Positions 8,880 through 18,063 of a stretch of DNA of 64,000 bases are shown here, piece by piece. Position 1 is the first letter of the stretch; each line of letters opens with the position of its first letter. Location: positions 3,092,308 through 3,156,307 of the forward strand of contig NZ_JAHLQN010000001.1 of the NCBI RefSeq assembly GCF_018919205.1. The letters are read 5' to 3'. The translations under genes were made by a program, and so were the position numbers. The notes under the pieces were generated by a model. That model worked only from the letters and a program-made list of their open reading frames with translations, did not search any database and had not been told where the DNA came from. Origin of the DNA: Dysosmobacter acutus (lineage in GTDB: Bacteria > Bacillota > Clostridia > Oscillospirales > Oscillospiraceae).

Positions 8880-9878
8880 TTACTCGCCCAGGCAGACCAT
8901 CCGGCCGTCCTTCACGATCAGCTCATCGTCAAAGGTAATGGTGGGATTGTACTGCACCATGTCGATGTGCACCGTGGAGCGGGCGGGCTGTCCGTAATAA
9001 AACCCGTTGCCCATTGCGATGTGGCAGGTGCCACGGGCCTTTTTCTCCTCTTCAAAGTCCCCGTTGAACAAACACGCCGGGTTCAGGCCAATACCGATCT
9101 CTGCGATGTTGTCGGAGTCCTTGACCTCGCTGATCTGGCGGCGGATTTCACGGCAGATCTTGGCGTCGCCGCCGACCACTTCCACAATGCGGCCGTTCTC
9201 AACCTTCAGCTCCACCGGCGTGATGGGGCATCCGTAGTAGCAGATGGGGCCGTCGATCACCAGCTTGCCGTGGGTGGTGCCGATCACGGGTCCTAAGGAG
9301 ACCTCGCCGTCGGACCAGGCCATGGCGTCGCCGGGATTGCGGGCAATGCCGCACTCGATGATGGGATCCATGTCGTTCATCTCCATGTATAGATCCGTGC
9401 CGGCCGGGGTGGTGATGTGCGCCTTCTTATGTCCACGCCAGATGGCCTGGAGCCGCTGGCCGTCGGCGTATACCTTCTCATAGTCCGCCAGGGCGCCGCC
9501 TCGGGTGAAGTTATCGATGCTGCGCAGGCAGATGGAAACCTCGCGCAGTTTCTTTTCGTTGATGAGTTCCTTCAGGCGGTTGTTGTAAATGGCGGCGCCG
9601 GACGCCGTGGTCATGCCCACGAATACGTCACAGGCCTCCATGGCCTTTTCCAGCGTCTTCGGGAAAATGGTGGCCTTGTCCTTCCCGCGGATGGGCATCA
9701 TGCTGATGTTGTACTCCGCCCCGCATTTCAGCGCGGCCGCCGCCATGGCGTTGGCCATGCGCATGTCGGTTTCGGGATCAATGGCAATGAGAACCTCCTC
9801 GCCGGGTTTGACCGCCATCAAATTTGAGAGCAGGTAATCCGCGCGCTCCACGCATTCAATGATTCTGTTATCTTCCAT
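8880..9878 (-). CDS. M29-type (thermophilic leucyl) aminopeptidase-like protein
   Basis: A 332-residue protein related to metallopeptidase family M29. The C-terminal half shows the expected ligand pattern: 'AEIGIGLNP', then 'GTCHIAMGNG' and 'STVHIDM' (Glu, His, His-x-Asp). The protein is shorter than typical M29 enzymes (about 400 residues) and also resembles ring-cleaving relatives of the fold, so either peptide or small-molecule hydrolysis is possible. It is the first gene of the minus-strand series; a promoter lies about 65 bases upstream. Confidence 0.8.
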   Translation of the reverse strand: MEDNRIIECVERADYLLSNLMAVKPGEEVLIAIDPETDMRMANAMAAAALKCGAEYNISMMPIRGKDKATIFPKTLEKAMEACDVFVGMTTASGAAIYNNRLKELINEKKLREVSICLRSIDNFTRGGALADYEKVYADGQRLQAIWRGHKKAHITTPAGTDLYMEMNDMDPIIECGIARNPGDAMAWSDGEVSLGPVIGTTHGKLVIDGPICYYGCPITPVELKVENGRIVEVVGGDAKICREIRRQISEVKDSDNIAEIGIGLNPACLFNGDFEEEKKARGTCHIAMGNGFYYGQPARSTVHIDMVQYNPTITFDDELIVKDGRMVCLGE

Positions 9879-9941
9879 CGGTATCTCCTCCTTGCATCCT
9901 TTGCTTCTTCTTGGTCGGTTGTTCCAGCCGACTGTAACTTC

Positions 9942-9969
9942 AGTATACTGCCGTTTTGGAGATTTTCAA
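9942..9969 (-). promoter_or_regulatory. Candidate sigma-A promoter for the aminopeptidase/gcvP-like series
   Basis: On the minus strand TTGAAA and TATACT are separated by 16 bases, each one mismatch from consensus. The predicted start leaves a leader of about 55 bases containing a short hairpin (GTCGG...CCGAC, 9914-9932). Confidence 0.55.
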
Positions 9970-10312
9970 CCGAATATTTGCATTTTACGGAGTAAACCCA
10001 TCTTTTTCTACATAGCCGTATAATTTGACATGTAAAACCGTCTTCTCTGTAAAGATGTACCAGTTTAATCCGGCATTTTCTTGTGCAATTTGACCATCAT
10101 TCTGGAGTAAATACTCCAAATGCAGGATTCCGTTTGTCTGCTGCATTTTTTCTTTCTTCGCATTCAAAAATCAGGCGAATCTTCAGATATTTTTTGATGC
10201 AAAGCGATTATTTACGCAGGAAATTCGGCTTTTTCCGTCAAATAAGAGCTGTGGGGATACTGCTATCGTACCCGCACAGCCCTTATTTCTCTGCCGTATT
10301 TTGGGAGATGAG
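9970..10312. other. Gene-poor intergenic stretch
   Basis: No convincing gene. A 60-residue minus-strand reading (9985-10167) has no ribosome site and no family resemblance. A hairpin at 10241-10287 pairs AATAAG-AGCTGTG with CACAGC-CCTTATT around a 20-base loop; it may be a remnant or an additional terminator. Confidence 0.5.
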
Positions 10313-10345
10313 AAAAAAACTGCGCCTTCCGGCAGGAAGGCGCAG
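10313..10345 (-). terminator. Intrinsic terminator of htpG
   Basis: The stem CTGCGCCTTCC / GGAAGGCGCAG with a GGCA loop is followed on the minus strand by a run of T. It lies 16 bases after the htpG stop codon. Confidence 0.9.
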
Positions 10346-10360
10346 TCAAAATGGGAGGAA

Positions 10361-12244
10361 TTACTTCATCAATTCGCAGACCAGGTCCGTATAGGCGGAG
10401 GCATCCTCCAGGGGAAGCCCCGCAATGAGCAGTGCCTGGTCAAAGAGGAGCCTTGCATACTTTTTCCCTTTTTCCGGGTCTGAGGACACCGCCTGCTCCA
10501 GAGCGTCAAATGCGGGATGGGCGGCGTTGAGCTCCAGTATGCGGTCGGCCTTCAGCGGCCGGTCCGGCTGCACGGCGGCAAAATACTTCTCCATCTCAAA
10601 GCTCAGCCCCGGGCCGGCAGTGAGACACACAGGATGGGACTTGAGCTTTTTGGAGAGCTTGACCTCTTTCACCCGGTCACCCAGGGCCTCTTTTACAAAG
10701 TCAAGGGTCTCCCGGTGGGCGGAGTCATCCTCCGGCTCCTTGTCCTCTCCTTCCAGCTCCAGATCACCATCCACCACGGAGCGGAACTCCTTGTCCTGAT
10801 ACTTGCCGATCATCTGAATGGCAAACTCGTCCACCTCATCCACAAAATAGAGCATCTCATAGCTCTTTTCCTTCAGAAGCTCCGTCTGGGGCAGCTTGTC
10901 CACGGCGGACAGCGTTTCGCCGGCGGCATAGTAGATCAGCTTCTGATCCTCTCCCATCCGCTCCACATATTCAGCCAGAGTGATTGGCTTTTCCCGGGTG
11001 GAGGAGTGGAACAGCAGCAGGTCCTGAAGGCTCTCCTTGTTGGCGCCGTAGTCCGCCACCACGCCGTATTTCAGCTGGCGGCCAAAGACGGAGAAGAACT
11101 TCTCATACTCCTCCCGGTCGTTTTTCAGCATTTTCTCCAGCTCGGAACGGATCTTCTTCTCCAGGGACCGGGCAATGATCTTCAGCTGCCGGTCATGCTG
11201 GAGAAGCTCCCGGGAGATGTTCAGCGACAGGTCCGGGGAGTCCACCACGCCCCGGACAAAGCGGAAATGCTCCGGCAGCAGGTCGGCGCACTTGTCCATA
11301 ATCAGCACGCCGTTGGAATAGAGCTGCAGTCCCTTTTCAAACTCTTTGGAATAGAAGTCGTAGGGGGCGGCGGAGGGGATGAACAGCAGCGCCTTATAGG
11401 TCACGGAGCCCTCCAGGTCCGCGGTGATGACCTTCAGCGGCGGCGCGTAGTCCATAAACTTGTCCCGATAGAACTTTGCGTACTCCTCCTCGCTCACCTC
11501 GGAGCGGCCGCGCTGCCACAGGGGCACCATGGAGTTGAGGGTCTCCACCTCCCGGTAGGTCTCATACTCCGGCTTGTCGTCCGGGGAGCCCTCCTTGCGG
11601 CGACTCTTGGACACTTCCATGCGGATGGGGAAGCGGATGTAGTCGGAATACTTTTTCACCAGGCCCTGGAGTCGGTAGCTGTCCAAAAATTCGCTGTACC
11701 GCTCCTCCTCCGCGTCGGGCTTGATGTGCATAATGATGTCGGTGCCATGGCCCTCTTTTTCACATTCGGTGATCGTATAGCCGTCGGCGCCGGAGGACTG
11801 CCAGCGGTAAGCCGTGTCCTCGCCAAACTTCCTGGTGACCACTGTGATACGGTCCGCTACCATAAAGGCGGAGTAGAAGCCCACGCCGAACTGGCCGATC
11901 ACATCGGTATCCGCCGCGCCCTCTCCAAGCTCCTGCTTAAACTGGAAGGAGCCGGAGGAGGCGATGACGCCCAAATTGTTCTCCAGGTCCTCCTTGTTCA
12001 TGCCGATGCCGTTATCCGACACGGTGATGGTGCGCGCCTCCGGGTCCACACTCAGCTCAATTCGAAAATCCTCCCGGCTCATCCCCACCTGATCGTCGGT
12101 CAGACCGCGATAGCACAGCTTGTCACAGGCGTCGCTGGCGTTGGAGATGATCTCCCGGAGGAAAATCTCCTTGTGGGTGTAAATTGAGTTGATCATCAGA
12201 TCCAACAGCCGCCTGGACTCTGCCTTGAACTGCCTTTTTGCCAT
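10361..12244 (-). CDS. htpG: Molecular chaperone HtpG (Hsp90)
   Basis: A 627-residue Hsp90. The N-terminal ATPase domain shows 'REIISNASDACDKL', 'DNGIGM' and 'GQFGVGFYSAFMV', which form the GHKL nucleotide site; the middle domain and a C-terminal dimerisation domain follow at usual lengths. It is a cytosolic ATP-dependent chaperone. It is monocistronic, with its own promoter and terminator. An internal 'QSSGAD' and acidic linker 'LEGEDKEPEDDS' are clade variations. Confidence 0.97.
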   Translation of the reverse strand: MAKRQFKAESRRLLDLMINSIYTHKEIFLREIISNASDACDKLCYRGLTDDQVGMSREDFRIELSVDPEARTITVSDNGIGMNKEDLENNLGVIASSGSFQFKQELGEGAADTDVIGQFGVGFYSAFMVADRITVVTRKFGEDTAYRWQSSGADGYTITECEKEGHGTDIIMHIKPDAEEERYSEFLDSYRLQGLVKKYSDYIRFPIRMEVSKSRRKEGSPDDKPEYETYREVETLNSMVPLWQRGRSEVSEEEYAKFYRDKFMDYAPPLKVITADLEGSVTYKALLFIPSAAPYDFYSKEFEKGLQLYSNGVLIMDKCADLLPEHFRFVRGVVDSPDLSLNISRELLQHDRQLKIIARSLEKKIRSELEKMLKNDREEYEKFFSVFGRQLKYGVVADYGANKESLQDLLLFHSSTREKPITLAEYVERMGEDQKLIYYAAGETLSAVDKLPQTELLKEKSYEMLYFVDEVDEFAIQMIGKYQDKEFRSVVDGDLELEGEDKEPEDDSAHRETLDFVKEALGDRVKEVKLSKKLKSHPVCLTAGPGLSFEMEKYFAAVQPDRPLKADRILELNAAHPAFDALEQAVSSDPEKGKKYARLLFDQALLIAGLPLEDASAYTDLVCELMK

Positions 12245-12286
12245 GAATTGACACTCCTTTTTTCTCTTTTATTTTGTTCAATGAGG

Positions 12287-12295
12287 ATTATAGCA
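12287..12295 (-). promoter_or_regulatory. Extended -10 promoter for htpG
   Basis: The minus strand reads TGCTATAAT about 42 bases before the htpG start. It is an extended -10 (TGnTATAAT); no good -35 hexamer is visible at the right distance. No CIRCE element is seen. Confidence 0.5.
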
Positions 12296-12346
12296 CCCCC
12301 GGGGAACGAAATAAATGTCCAATTTGTAAATTTACCCTGAAAGCTG

Positions 12347-12375
12347 TTTACTGTAAAACTTTTTTCAAGTAGAAT
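12347..12375 (+). promoter_or_regulatory. Promoter for the zinc-ribbon membrane protein
   Basis: TTTACT and TAGAAT are separated by 17 bases, with the start codon 31 bases beyond the -10. It runs divergently from the htpG promoter. Confidence 0.55.
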
Positions 12376-12405
12376 AGGTGTAATTGAGAAAAGGGGTCTT
12401 TTTAC

Positions 12406-12816
12406 ATGAAATTCCTGCAAAAAATCGGCGCCGGCTTCGCCCGCTTCATGTATGGCCGCAACGGCATGGATCACTTGAACCTGGCCCTGGTGTGGATGTG
12501 TCTGATTGCCAGCCTGCTCTCCAGTTTGCTGCGCATCGGCATCCTCTACTATTTCAGCATGGCGCTCTGGTGCATTGCCATTTTTCGTATGTTTTCCAAA
12601 AACGTCTACAAGCGGCAGGAGGAAAACAGCAAATGGTGCTCTTTCTGGTTCGGTATGAAGTCCTCGCTCCGTGGCGCAAAAGAGCGCCGCCAGGACAAGG
12701 ATCACAAGTATTTTGTCTGCAAAAACTGCAAAACCATCTGCCGTGTCCCCAGGGGGAAAGGGAAAATTGAGATCACCTGCCCCAAGTGCGGCGCCAAAAT
12801 CCACGGAAAATCGTAA
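12406..12816 (+). CDS. Membrane protein with C-terminal zinc ribbon
   Basis: 136 residues. Two hydrophobic segments (about 25-65) precede a basic linker and a C-terminal zinc ribbon with CKNC (about residues 105-108) and CPKC (about 126-129). Such proteins are common and uncharacterised in Clostridia. It has its own promoter and a strong terminator directly after the stop codon, so it is a single-gene unit. Confidence 0.85.
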   Translation: MKFLQKIGAGFARFMYGRNGMDHLNLALVWMCLIASLLSSLLRIGILYYFSMALWCIAIFRMFSKNVYKRQEENSKWCSFWFGMKSSLRGAKERRQDKDHKYFVCKNCKTICRVPRGKGKIEITCPKCGAKIHGKS

Positions 12817-12822
12817 CAGTAA

Positions 12823-12855
12823 AAGCGCCCGCCGAAATTGGCAGGCGCTTTTTTT
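12823..12855 (+). terminator. Intrinsic terminator after the zinc-ribbon gene
   Basis: The stem AGCGCCCGCC / GGCAGGCGCT with a GAAATT loop is followed by seven T. Confidence 0.92.
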
Positions 12856-13269
12856 GCAGCCGCCGCATACACTGTTTTGGGGGACCTTCCTCCCGCGCGG
12901 CCGGACTTCGCATGGCCGCCGGGCAGGGTTGCTCCCAATCGGCTGGGCCACTCACCTTGTTCAGCATTTGCGCCGCAGTGTGATCCCCTGGTCACAAGCC
13001 GGCGGCATACCGATCAAAAAACGCGCGGACCTGATTTCAGTCAGGTCCGCGCGTTTTTTGATGTCCGGCCCCCTCTTATACGGAAAAGGTATGAACCATC
13101 TTCCTAACAAGTATTGGACACGCAAAAAAAGTTGCACTATCCTATAGGAAAGTTAATTTTCCAGATAATTTTATTTTTAAAAGTTGCATATTTTGAATTA
13201 ACCATTTGTTTAAACAGCTGTTTAGCAAGGGCCTTGCAAGCCCTGACAAGCGAAAAGGAGGAAGAACAT
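12856..13269. other. Intergenic region with an isolated terminator hairpin
   Basis: No supported gene over about 410 bases. A very stable hairpin at 13020-13060 (ACGCGCGGACCTGA paired with TCAGGTCCGCGCGT) has a T run on both strands, yet no gene ends at it. The 3' part is AT-rich and should hold the promoter of the aldehyde dehydrogenase operon. Confidence 0.6.
13206..13228. promoter_or_regulatory. Candidate operator palindrome upstream of the ALDH operon
   Basis: An imperfect 23-base palindrome centred on the perfect 12-base core AAACAGCTGTTT lies 42 bases before the aldehyde dehydrogenase start. Position and symmetry fit a regulator site; the AraC- or LysR-type regulators nearby are possible partners, but nothing proves it. 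Confidence 0.35.
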
Positions 13270-14709
13270 ATGAAAATGATCATCGGGGGCCAGAAGGTGG
13301 ATTCTTCTGACGGCAAAACTATGAACGTGATCAATCCCGCCACGCAGGAGGTGATTGACACGGTTCCCATGGCCACGCGGGAGGACGTGGACCGCGCGAT
13401 AGACAACGCCGTGCGGGGCTTCCACGAATGGTCGGCGGTTCCCCTGTGGCGCCGGATCGAAATCGCCCGCAGGTTCGTGGATCTGTGGGTGGAAAACGCG
13501 GATGAACTGACAGATTACCTGATCCGCGAGTGCGGCAAGCCCTACAAGGCCTCCAAGCGGGAGATCGAATTCTACACCAAGCAGTTCTTCGAGGAGTACA
13601 TCGAGGCCGCCCGCTTTGTAGGCGGCGAAACCGTTCCCGTGGCCAACCGGGTCAACACGGAAAACCACCTGATCGCCACCGTTCGGGAGCCTCTTGGCGT
13701 GTTTGTGGGCTTCTTACCCTTCAACTATCCTGCCAGCCAGGTGCCCCACAAGGCCATGGCCCCCCTGCTGATGGGCAACTCCGTCATCCTGAAGCCCTCC
13801 TCGGAGACGCCTCTGGCCCAGATCCGCATGGTGGAGCTGTTCCTTGAGGCCGGCGTGCCGGCCAACGCCATCCAGATCGTCACCGGCAGCGGTTCCAAGA
13901 TCGGCCCCTGGCTCTCCGGCGATCCGCGGGTGGCCATGGTCAGCCTCACCGGCAGCACGGAGGTGGGCATCGAGATTGCCAAGGAGGCGGCCAAACACCT
14001 GGCCCATGTGCAGCTGGAGTTGGGCGGCAACGATCCTCTGGTCATCCTGCCCGAGTGCGATTTGGACTATGCCGTGGAGGAGAGCGTCACCGGCCGCAGC
14101 CTCATCAACGCGGGCCAGGCCTGCTGCTCCACCAAGCGCTTTGTGGTCCCCAACACGCTTAAGGAGGAGTACCTCCGCAAACTGATTGCGGCGGTCAGGG
14201 ACAAAAAGGTGGGCGACCCCGCCAGCGAGGAGACAGAGGTCGGCCCCGTCATCTCCGTGGCAAAGGCGGAAGAGGCGGTCCGGCATATCCAGCACACTGT
14301 GGAGCAGGGCGGTAAGCTACTCTTGGGCGGAGGGCGCAACGGCGCGTTCGTGGACGTCACCGTCATGGACGTCCCCAAGACGGCGGACACCGCAAAGGAC
14401 CTGGAGCTGTTCGCCCCGGTGTACACGGTCATCGGCTACGATACCCTGGACGAGGCGCTGGAAATTGCCAATCAGACCTGCTACGGCCTCAGCTCCGGGG
14501 TCATCGGCAGCAATCCTCAGGAGATGCTCTACGTGGCCAAACGGCTTCAGGCCGGCGCGTGCATCGTCAACGGCAACAGCGACATGCGCACCTTTGACCA
14601 GCAGTTCGGCGGCTACAAGATGACGGGCATCGGCCGCGAGGGCGCCAAGATCACCCTGGAGGAGTGCTCTCAGGTGAAGACCCTTGTCTTTAAAAACCTC
14701 TATCAGTAA
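13270..14709 (+). CDS. NAD(P)-dependent aldehyde dehydrogenase
   Basis: 479 residues from the ATG preceded by AAAGGAGG; an upstream in-frame ATG at 13114 lacks a site and would add an unusual extension. Catalytic Glu250 (ELGGND) and Cys285 (AGQACCS) are present, and the length is standard. Sequence style is close to succinate-semialdehyde or lactaldehyde dehydrogenases. It would oxidise the aldehyde released by the flavin/iron-sulfur dehydrogenase encoded downstream (inference from context). Confidence 0.92.
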   Translation: MKMIIGGQKVDSSDGKTMNVINPATQEVIDTVPMATREDVDRAIDNAVRGFHEWSAVPLWRRIEIARRFVDLWVENADELTDYLIRECGKPYKASKREIEFYTKQFFEEYIEAARFVGGETVPVANRVNTENHLIATVREPLGVFVGFLPFNYPASQVPHKAMAPLLMGNSVILKPSSETPLAQIRMVELFLEAGVPANAIQIVTGSGSKIGPWLSGDPRVAMVSLTGSTEVGIEIAKEAAKHLAHVQLELGGNDPLVILPECDLDYAVEESVTGRSLINAGQACCSTKRFVVPNTLKEEYLRKLIAAVRDKKVGDPASEETEVGPVISVAKAEEAVRHIQHTVEQGGKLLLGGGRNGAFVDVTVMDVPKTADTAKDLELFAPVYTVIGYDTLDEALEIANQTCYGLSSGVIGSNPQEMLYVAKRLQAGACIVNGNSDMRTFDQQFGGYKMTGIGREGAKITLEECSQVKTLVFKNLYQ

Positions 14710-14907
14710 TATCCGATCCAAGCGTGGCAGCTCCATCCCCATCGCACCCGGCCCATTTACATTGCAAAGGAAAGTGAGATGATCCCTCTATTTTTCTCCT
14801 GTCGGGCATATTGCCGTAAAAAGTGAAAATAGCCGTTGCATCTGCTTCCATCTTTGCGATGTTCATCCACATTCCTATCGTGGTTATACAGAAAGTGAGG
14901 ATGCAAT

Positions 14908-16551
14908 ATGTCACTGAATTTCACTACATTGGATATCGTTGTTCTTGGTATTTACTTTTTCATTCTTGCAGGCATCATCTATCTGAGCTCCCGGGGCGCG
15001 AAAAGCGCGGAGGACTTCAACCTGGGCCACAACAAGTTCGGCACCTTGGCCATTATGGCCACCCAAGGCGCTTCCATGAAAGGCTCCGGCTCGCTGATCG
15101 GCTATATGGGCGGTGCCTGGACCAGCGGCGTGGGCGTGCTCTTTTCCAGCCAGTGCTATAACATCGGCGGCTGGGTCGCCATTTTGCTGGGTCTTGCCAG
15201 AAAGCTGAGAAAAGCCGCCGACTCCATCCACATCACCAGCTTGGGCGACATCTACTATCACCGCTATCATTCACAGAAGAACAGGCCCTTCACCTGCCTT
15301 GCCAGCGTGTGGCTGGCGCTGTCATTGATGGCCAGCCAGTGCGCCGCCATCGCCCTGCTGCTGCAGATGGCATTCGGCAAATACGGCCTCACCTACGGCC
15401 AGGGCGCCGTGATCGGCACCGTTGCCGTGCTCCTTTGCACCATCGCCGGCGGCCTGACCTCGGTTGTGTGGACGGATACCTTCCAGTGGTTCGTCATGAC
15501 TCCGATGGTGTTCATCATCATTCCCATCTTCTGTGTCCTCAACGGCGCATCCCCGGAGAACATTCGGTCCACGCTGGATACAGCCCAGTTTTTTGACCTG
15601 CGCCCCGACATCTCCTGGCTGGGGTATCTGATCTCCGGTGTGCTCTCCTGCACGGTGGATATCACCTACCTGACCCGCTTCATCACCTCCAAGGACGAGC
15701 GGACCGCAGTCACCGGCTCCACCTATGGGTTTTTGTACACCACCATCTGGGCGGGCCTGGTGGTCTTCTTCGGCATTGCCGCGGCCATCATCGTCACCCC
15801 GGATATGGTGAGCAGCACCGATCAGGTCATGTACACCCTTTTGAACACGATTCTGCCCTCCGGCCTGATGGGCCTCTTTGCCGCCGCACTGCTGGCCACC
15901 ACCATCTCCACCTTTGACTCCTACCTGCACGTGGGCGTGGTGGCCATCACCACCGACATGTCCGCCCTGTTCAAAAAGAAGGATTTGGGCGGCAGCATCA
16001 AATTCTCCCGTCTGATGACCCTGCTGCTGGCCGTGTTCTGCGTCATCTGGGTGCTGACCTCCCAGGGCATTGTGGCCATTTTGAATCTGGGCCTGAGCAT
16101 CTATGCCGCCGCGGAGTGCGCGCCGGTGCTGGCCACCCTCTTCTGGAAAAAGTCCGACGAATACGCCGTGATCGTCGGTCAGGTCGGCGGAGCCCTGGGC
16201 TTTGTGGTGGCTCAGGTCATGGGCCTCACCCTCCCCATCCTCTGGGGCGTGGGCCTCTCCCTCATCCTGGTCGCAGGCATCTCCCTCATCCGCAACAAGA
16301 CCAGCGACCTGCTGCCCGGCTTTGACGGCAAGGACGTGAAGGTTGTCCGCGGCCTGAAGCAGGACACCTGGATCATGCTGGGCGGCATCGTGGGCTGCGC
16401 CGGCGCCCTGATCCTCTCCGTGGGCATCGGCATGTGGGTCAACTGGGCCTGCATCGTCATCGGCCTTATCGTGCTGTTTGCAGGCGTCAAAATGATCTCC
16501 ACCGGCGTTCCCAAGGAATCCGCCCAGTCTCCCGCCCAAAGCAGCACCTGA
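14908..16551 (+). CDS. Sodium:solute symporter (SSS family)
   Basis: 547 residues with about 13 membrane segments. The N-terminal 'SSRGAKSAEDFNLG' and the following glycine-rich helix 'GASMKGSGSLIGYMGGAW' are typical of SSS transporters such as PutP and PanF. It likely imports the operon's substrate with Na+. It lies 198 bases after the aldehyde dehydrogenase; its start has a GTGAGG site. Confidence 0.9.
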   Translation: MSLNFTTLDIVVLGIYFFILAGIIYLSSRGAKSAEDFNLGHNKFGTLAIMATQGASMKGSGSLIGYMGGAWTSGVGVLFSSQCYNIGGWVAILLGLARKLRKAADSIHITSLGDIYYHRYHSQKNRPFTCLASVWLALSLMASQCAAIALLLQMAFGKYGLTYGQGAVIGTVAVLLCTIAGGLTSVVWTDTFQWFVMTPMVFIIIPIFCVLNGASPENIRSTLDTAQFFDLRPDISWLGYLISGVLSCTVDITYLTRFITSKDERTAVTGSTYGFLYTTIWAGLVVFFGIAAAIIVTPDMVSSTDQVMYTLLNTILPSGLMGLFAAALLATTISTFDSYLHVGVVAITTDMSALFKKKDLGGSIKFSRLMTLLLAVFCVIWVLTSQGIVAILNLGLSIYAAAECAPVLATLFWKKSDEYAVIVGQVGGALGFVVAQVMGLTLPILWGVGLSLILVAGISLIRNKTSDLLPGFDGKDVKVVRGLKQDTWIMLGGIVGCAGALILSVGIGMWVNWACIVIGLIVLFAGVKMISTGVPKESAQSPAQSST

Positions 16552-16557
16552 CAGCAA

Positions 16558-16590
16558 GCTGCCGGCCGGTTCTTTCAGCCGGCCGGCAGC
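16558..16590. repeat. GC-rich intercistronic hairpin
   Basis: GCTGCCGGCCGG and its exact complement flank a nine-base loop just after the symporter stop codon. There is no T run, so it more likely sets mRNA stability or gives partial termination between transporter and enzyme genes. Confidence 0.6.
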
Positions 16591-16632
16591 ATCCCGAATC
16601 TCAAATCATAACGGACAACGGAGGAACTGATT

Positions 16633-18063
16633 GTGTCAATGCGAATTGAATCACACCCCGTTCTGGACTTCGCTCAGCGGCCGTCCTTCACCTTTTTATA
16701 CAACGGCCGGGAAATCGAGGCCAAAGAGGGGGAGACCGTAGCCGCGGCGCTGTGCGCGGCCGGGATTTCCAAGCTTCGCGACAGCACCCGCTCCAACCGG
16801 CCCAGAGGGCTCTTCTGCGCCATCGGCGACTGCTCGTCCTGCGCCATGGAGGTCAATGGAATCAGCAACGTGCGCACCTGCATCACCCCGGCGGAACCCG
16901 GCATGGTGGTCAACACCATGGTGGGCGACACAAAGCTGCGGGATTTGGAAACCGCCATCCCCACACCCCGGCTCATCGAGGCCGACCTTGCCGTCATCGG
17001 CGGAGGGCCCGCCGGGCTGAAGGCGGCTCTTGCCGCCGCCGACTTAGGGGCCAGTGTGGTGATCGTGGATCAAAACTACATGTTAGGCGGCCAGCTGGTC
17101 AAGCAGACCCACAAGTTTTTTGGCTCGGTGGAGTACTACGCCGGGGTTCGGGGCGTACATATCGCCAAAGAGCTGATCAAGCGGGTGGAGGAGAATCCCC
17201 GTATCCAGGTCATGCTCAACAGCACCGTCACCGGCTTCCTTGAGGACCATCTGCTCCAGGTCAACGCCGGTCACGGGACCAAGCTCTTCAACATCTCCTG
17301 CAAAAAGACCGTGGTGGCCTGCGGCGCCAACGAGGTCATGTTGGGCGTACCTAAAAATGACCTGCCCGGTGTGTACGGAGCCGGCGCCATCCAGACCATC
17401 GTCAACGTCCACGGCATCCGGATCGGCAAACGGGTGCTGGTGGTGGGCGCGGGCAACGTGGGACTGATCCTGGCCTACCAGCTGCTCCAGGCGGGCATCG
17501 ACGTGGCGGCGGTGGTGGAGGCTGCGCCTCAGATCGGCGGCTTCACCGTCCACGCCAACAAGATCCGCCGCCGGGGCATCCCCGTTCTCACCTCCCACTC
17601 CGTGGTGGCCATCAAGGGCGGGGACCGGGTCAGCTCCGCCACCATCGCCAAAGTGGACGGGAAGTTCCAGCCCATCCCCGGCACGGAACAGACCCTTGAG
17701 GTGGACACCGTGGCGCTGGCCGTTGGCCTTCAGCCCAACTACCGCCCCTGCAGCCAGGGCAGGTGCGACGTGGCCTATGCCCGGGAGCTGTGCGGCTTTG
17801 TGCCCATGCGCAACCGCTGGATGGAGACCAGCAAGGGCGATATCCTCACCGCCGGCGACTGTTCCGGCATCGGCGAGGCCACCACCGCCATGATCGACGG
17901 CGAGCTGGCCGGACTCCAAGCCGCCATTGCCCTGGGCTTTGGAACCGACGCGGCAAAAGCGCGCCAGGAGGAGCTCATCGCCGTGGGCCACGAGTTCCGC
18001 AGCGCCGGAAAGAAAGGCGCCATCATCTTGAAAGGATTGGAGAAGGTGAGCATCCATGAGTAA
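16633..18063 (+). CDS. FAD/NAD-binding oxidoreductase with N-terminal 2Fe-2S domain (HcnB/SoxA-like)
   Basis: 476 residues starting at GTG, chosen because a GGAGG lies eight bases upstream (the ATG six bases later is possible). Residues 18-95 form a ferredoxin-like 2Fe-2S domain with Cys62, Cys67, Cys70 and Cys83. From about 115 'DLAVIGGGPAGLKAA' starts a two-dinucleotide oxidoreductase fold with a second Rossmann motif near residue 275 ('VLVVGAGNVGL'). This layout is known in HcnB, sarcosine-oxidase alpha and opine or proline dehydrogenase subunits. It overlaps the next gene by eight bases. Confidence 0.88.
   Translation: MSMRIESHPVLDFAQRPSFTFLYNGREIEAKEGETVAAALCAAGISKLRDSTRSNRPRGLFCAIGDCSSCAMEVNGISNVRTCITPAEPGMVVNTMVGDTKLRDLETAIPTPRLIEADLAVIGGGPAGLKAALAAADLGASVVIVDQNYMLGGQLVKQTHKFFGSVEYYAGVRGVHIAKELIKRVEENPRIQVMLNSTVTGFLEDHLLQVNAGHGTKLFNISCKKTVVACGANEVMLGVPKNDLPGVYGAGAIQTIVNVHGIRIGKRVLVVGAGNVGLILAYQLLQAGIDVAAVVEAAPQIGGFTVHANKIRRRGIPVLTSHSVVAIKGGDRVSSATIAKVDGKFQPIPGTEQTLEVDTVALAVGLQPNYRPCSQGRCDVAYARELCGFVPMRNRWMETSKGDILTAGDCSGIGEATTAMIDGELAGLQAAIALGFGTDAAKARQEELIAVGHEFRSAGKKGAIILKGLEKVSIHE

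Noticed and set aside
9985..10167. 60-residue minus-strand gene
   Set aside because: No ribosome site, no family resemblance and AT-rich intergenic setting; at most a remnant.
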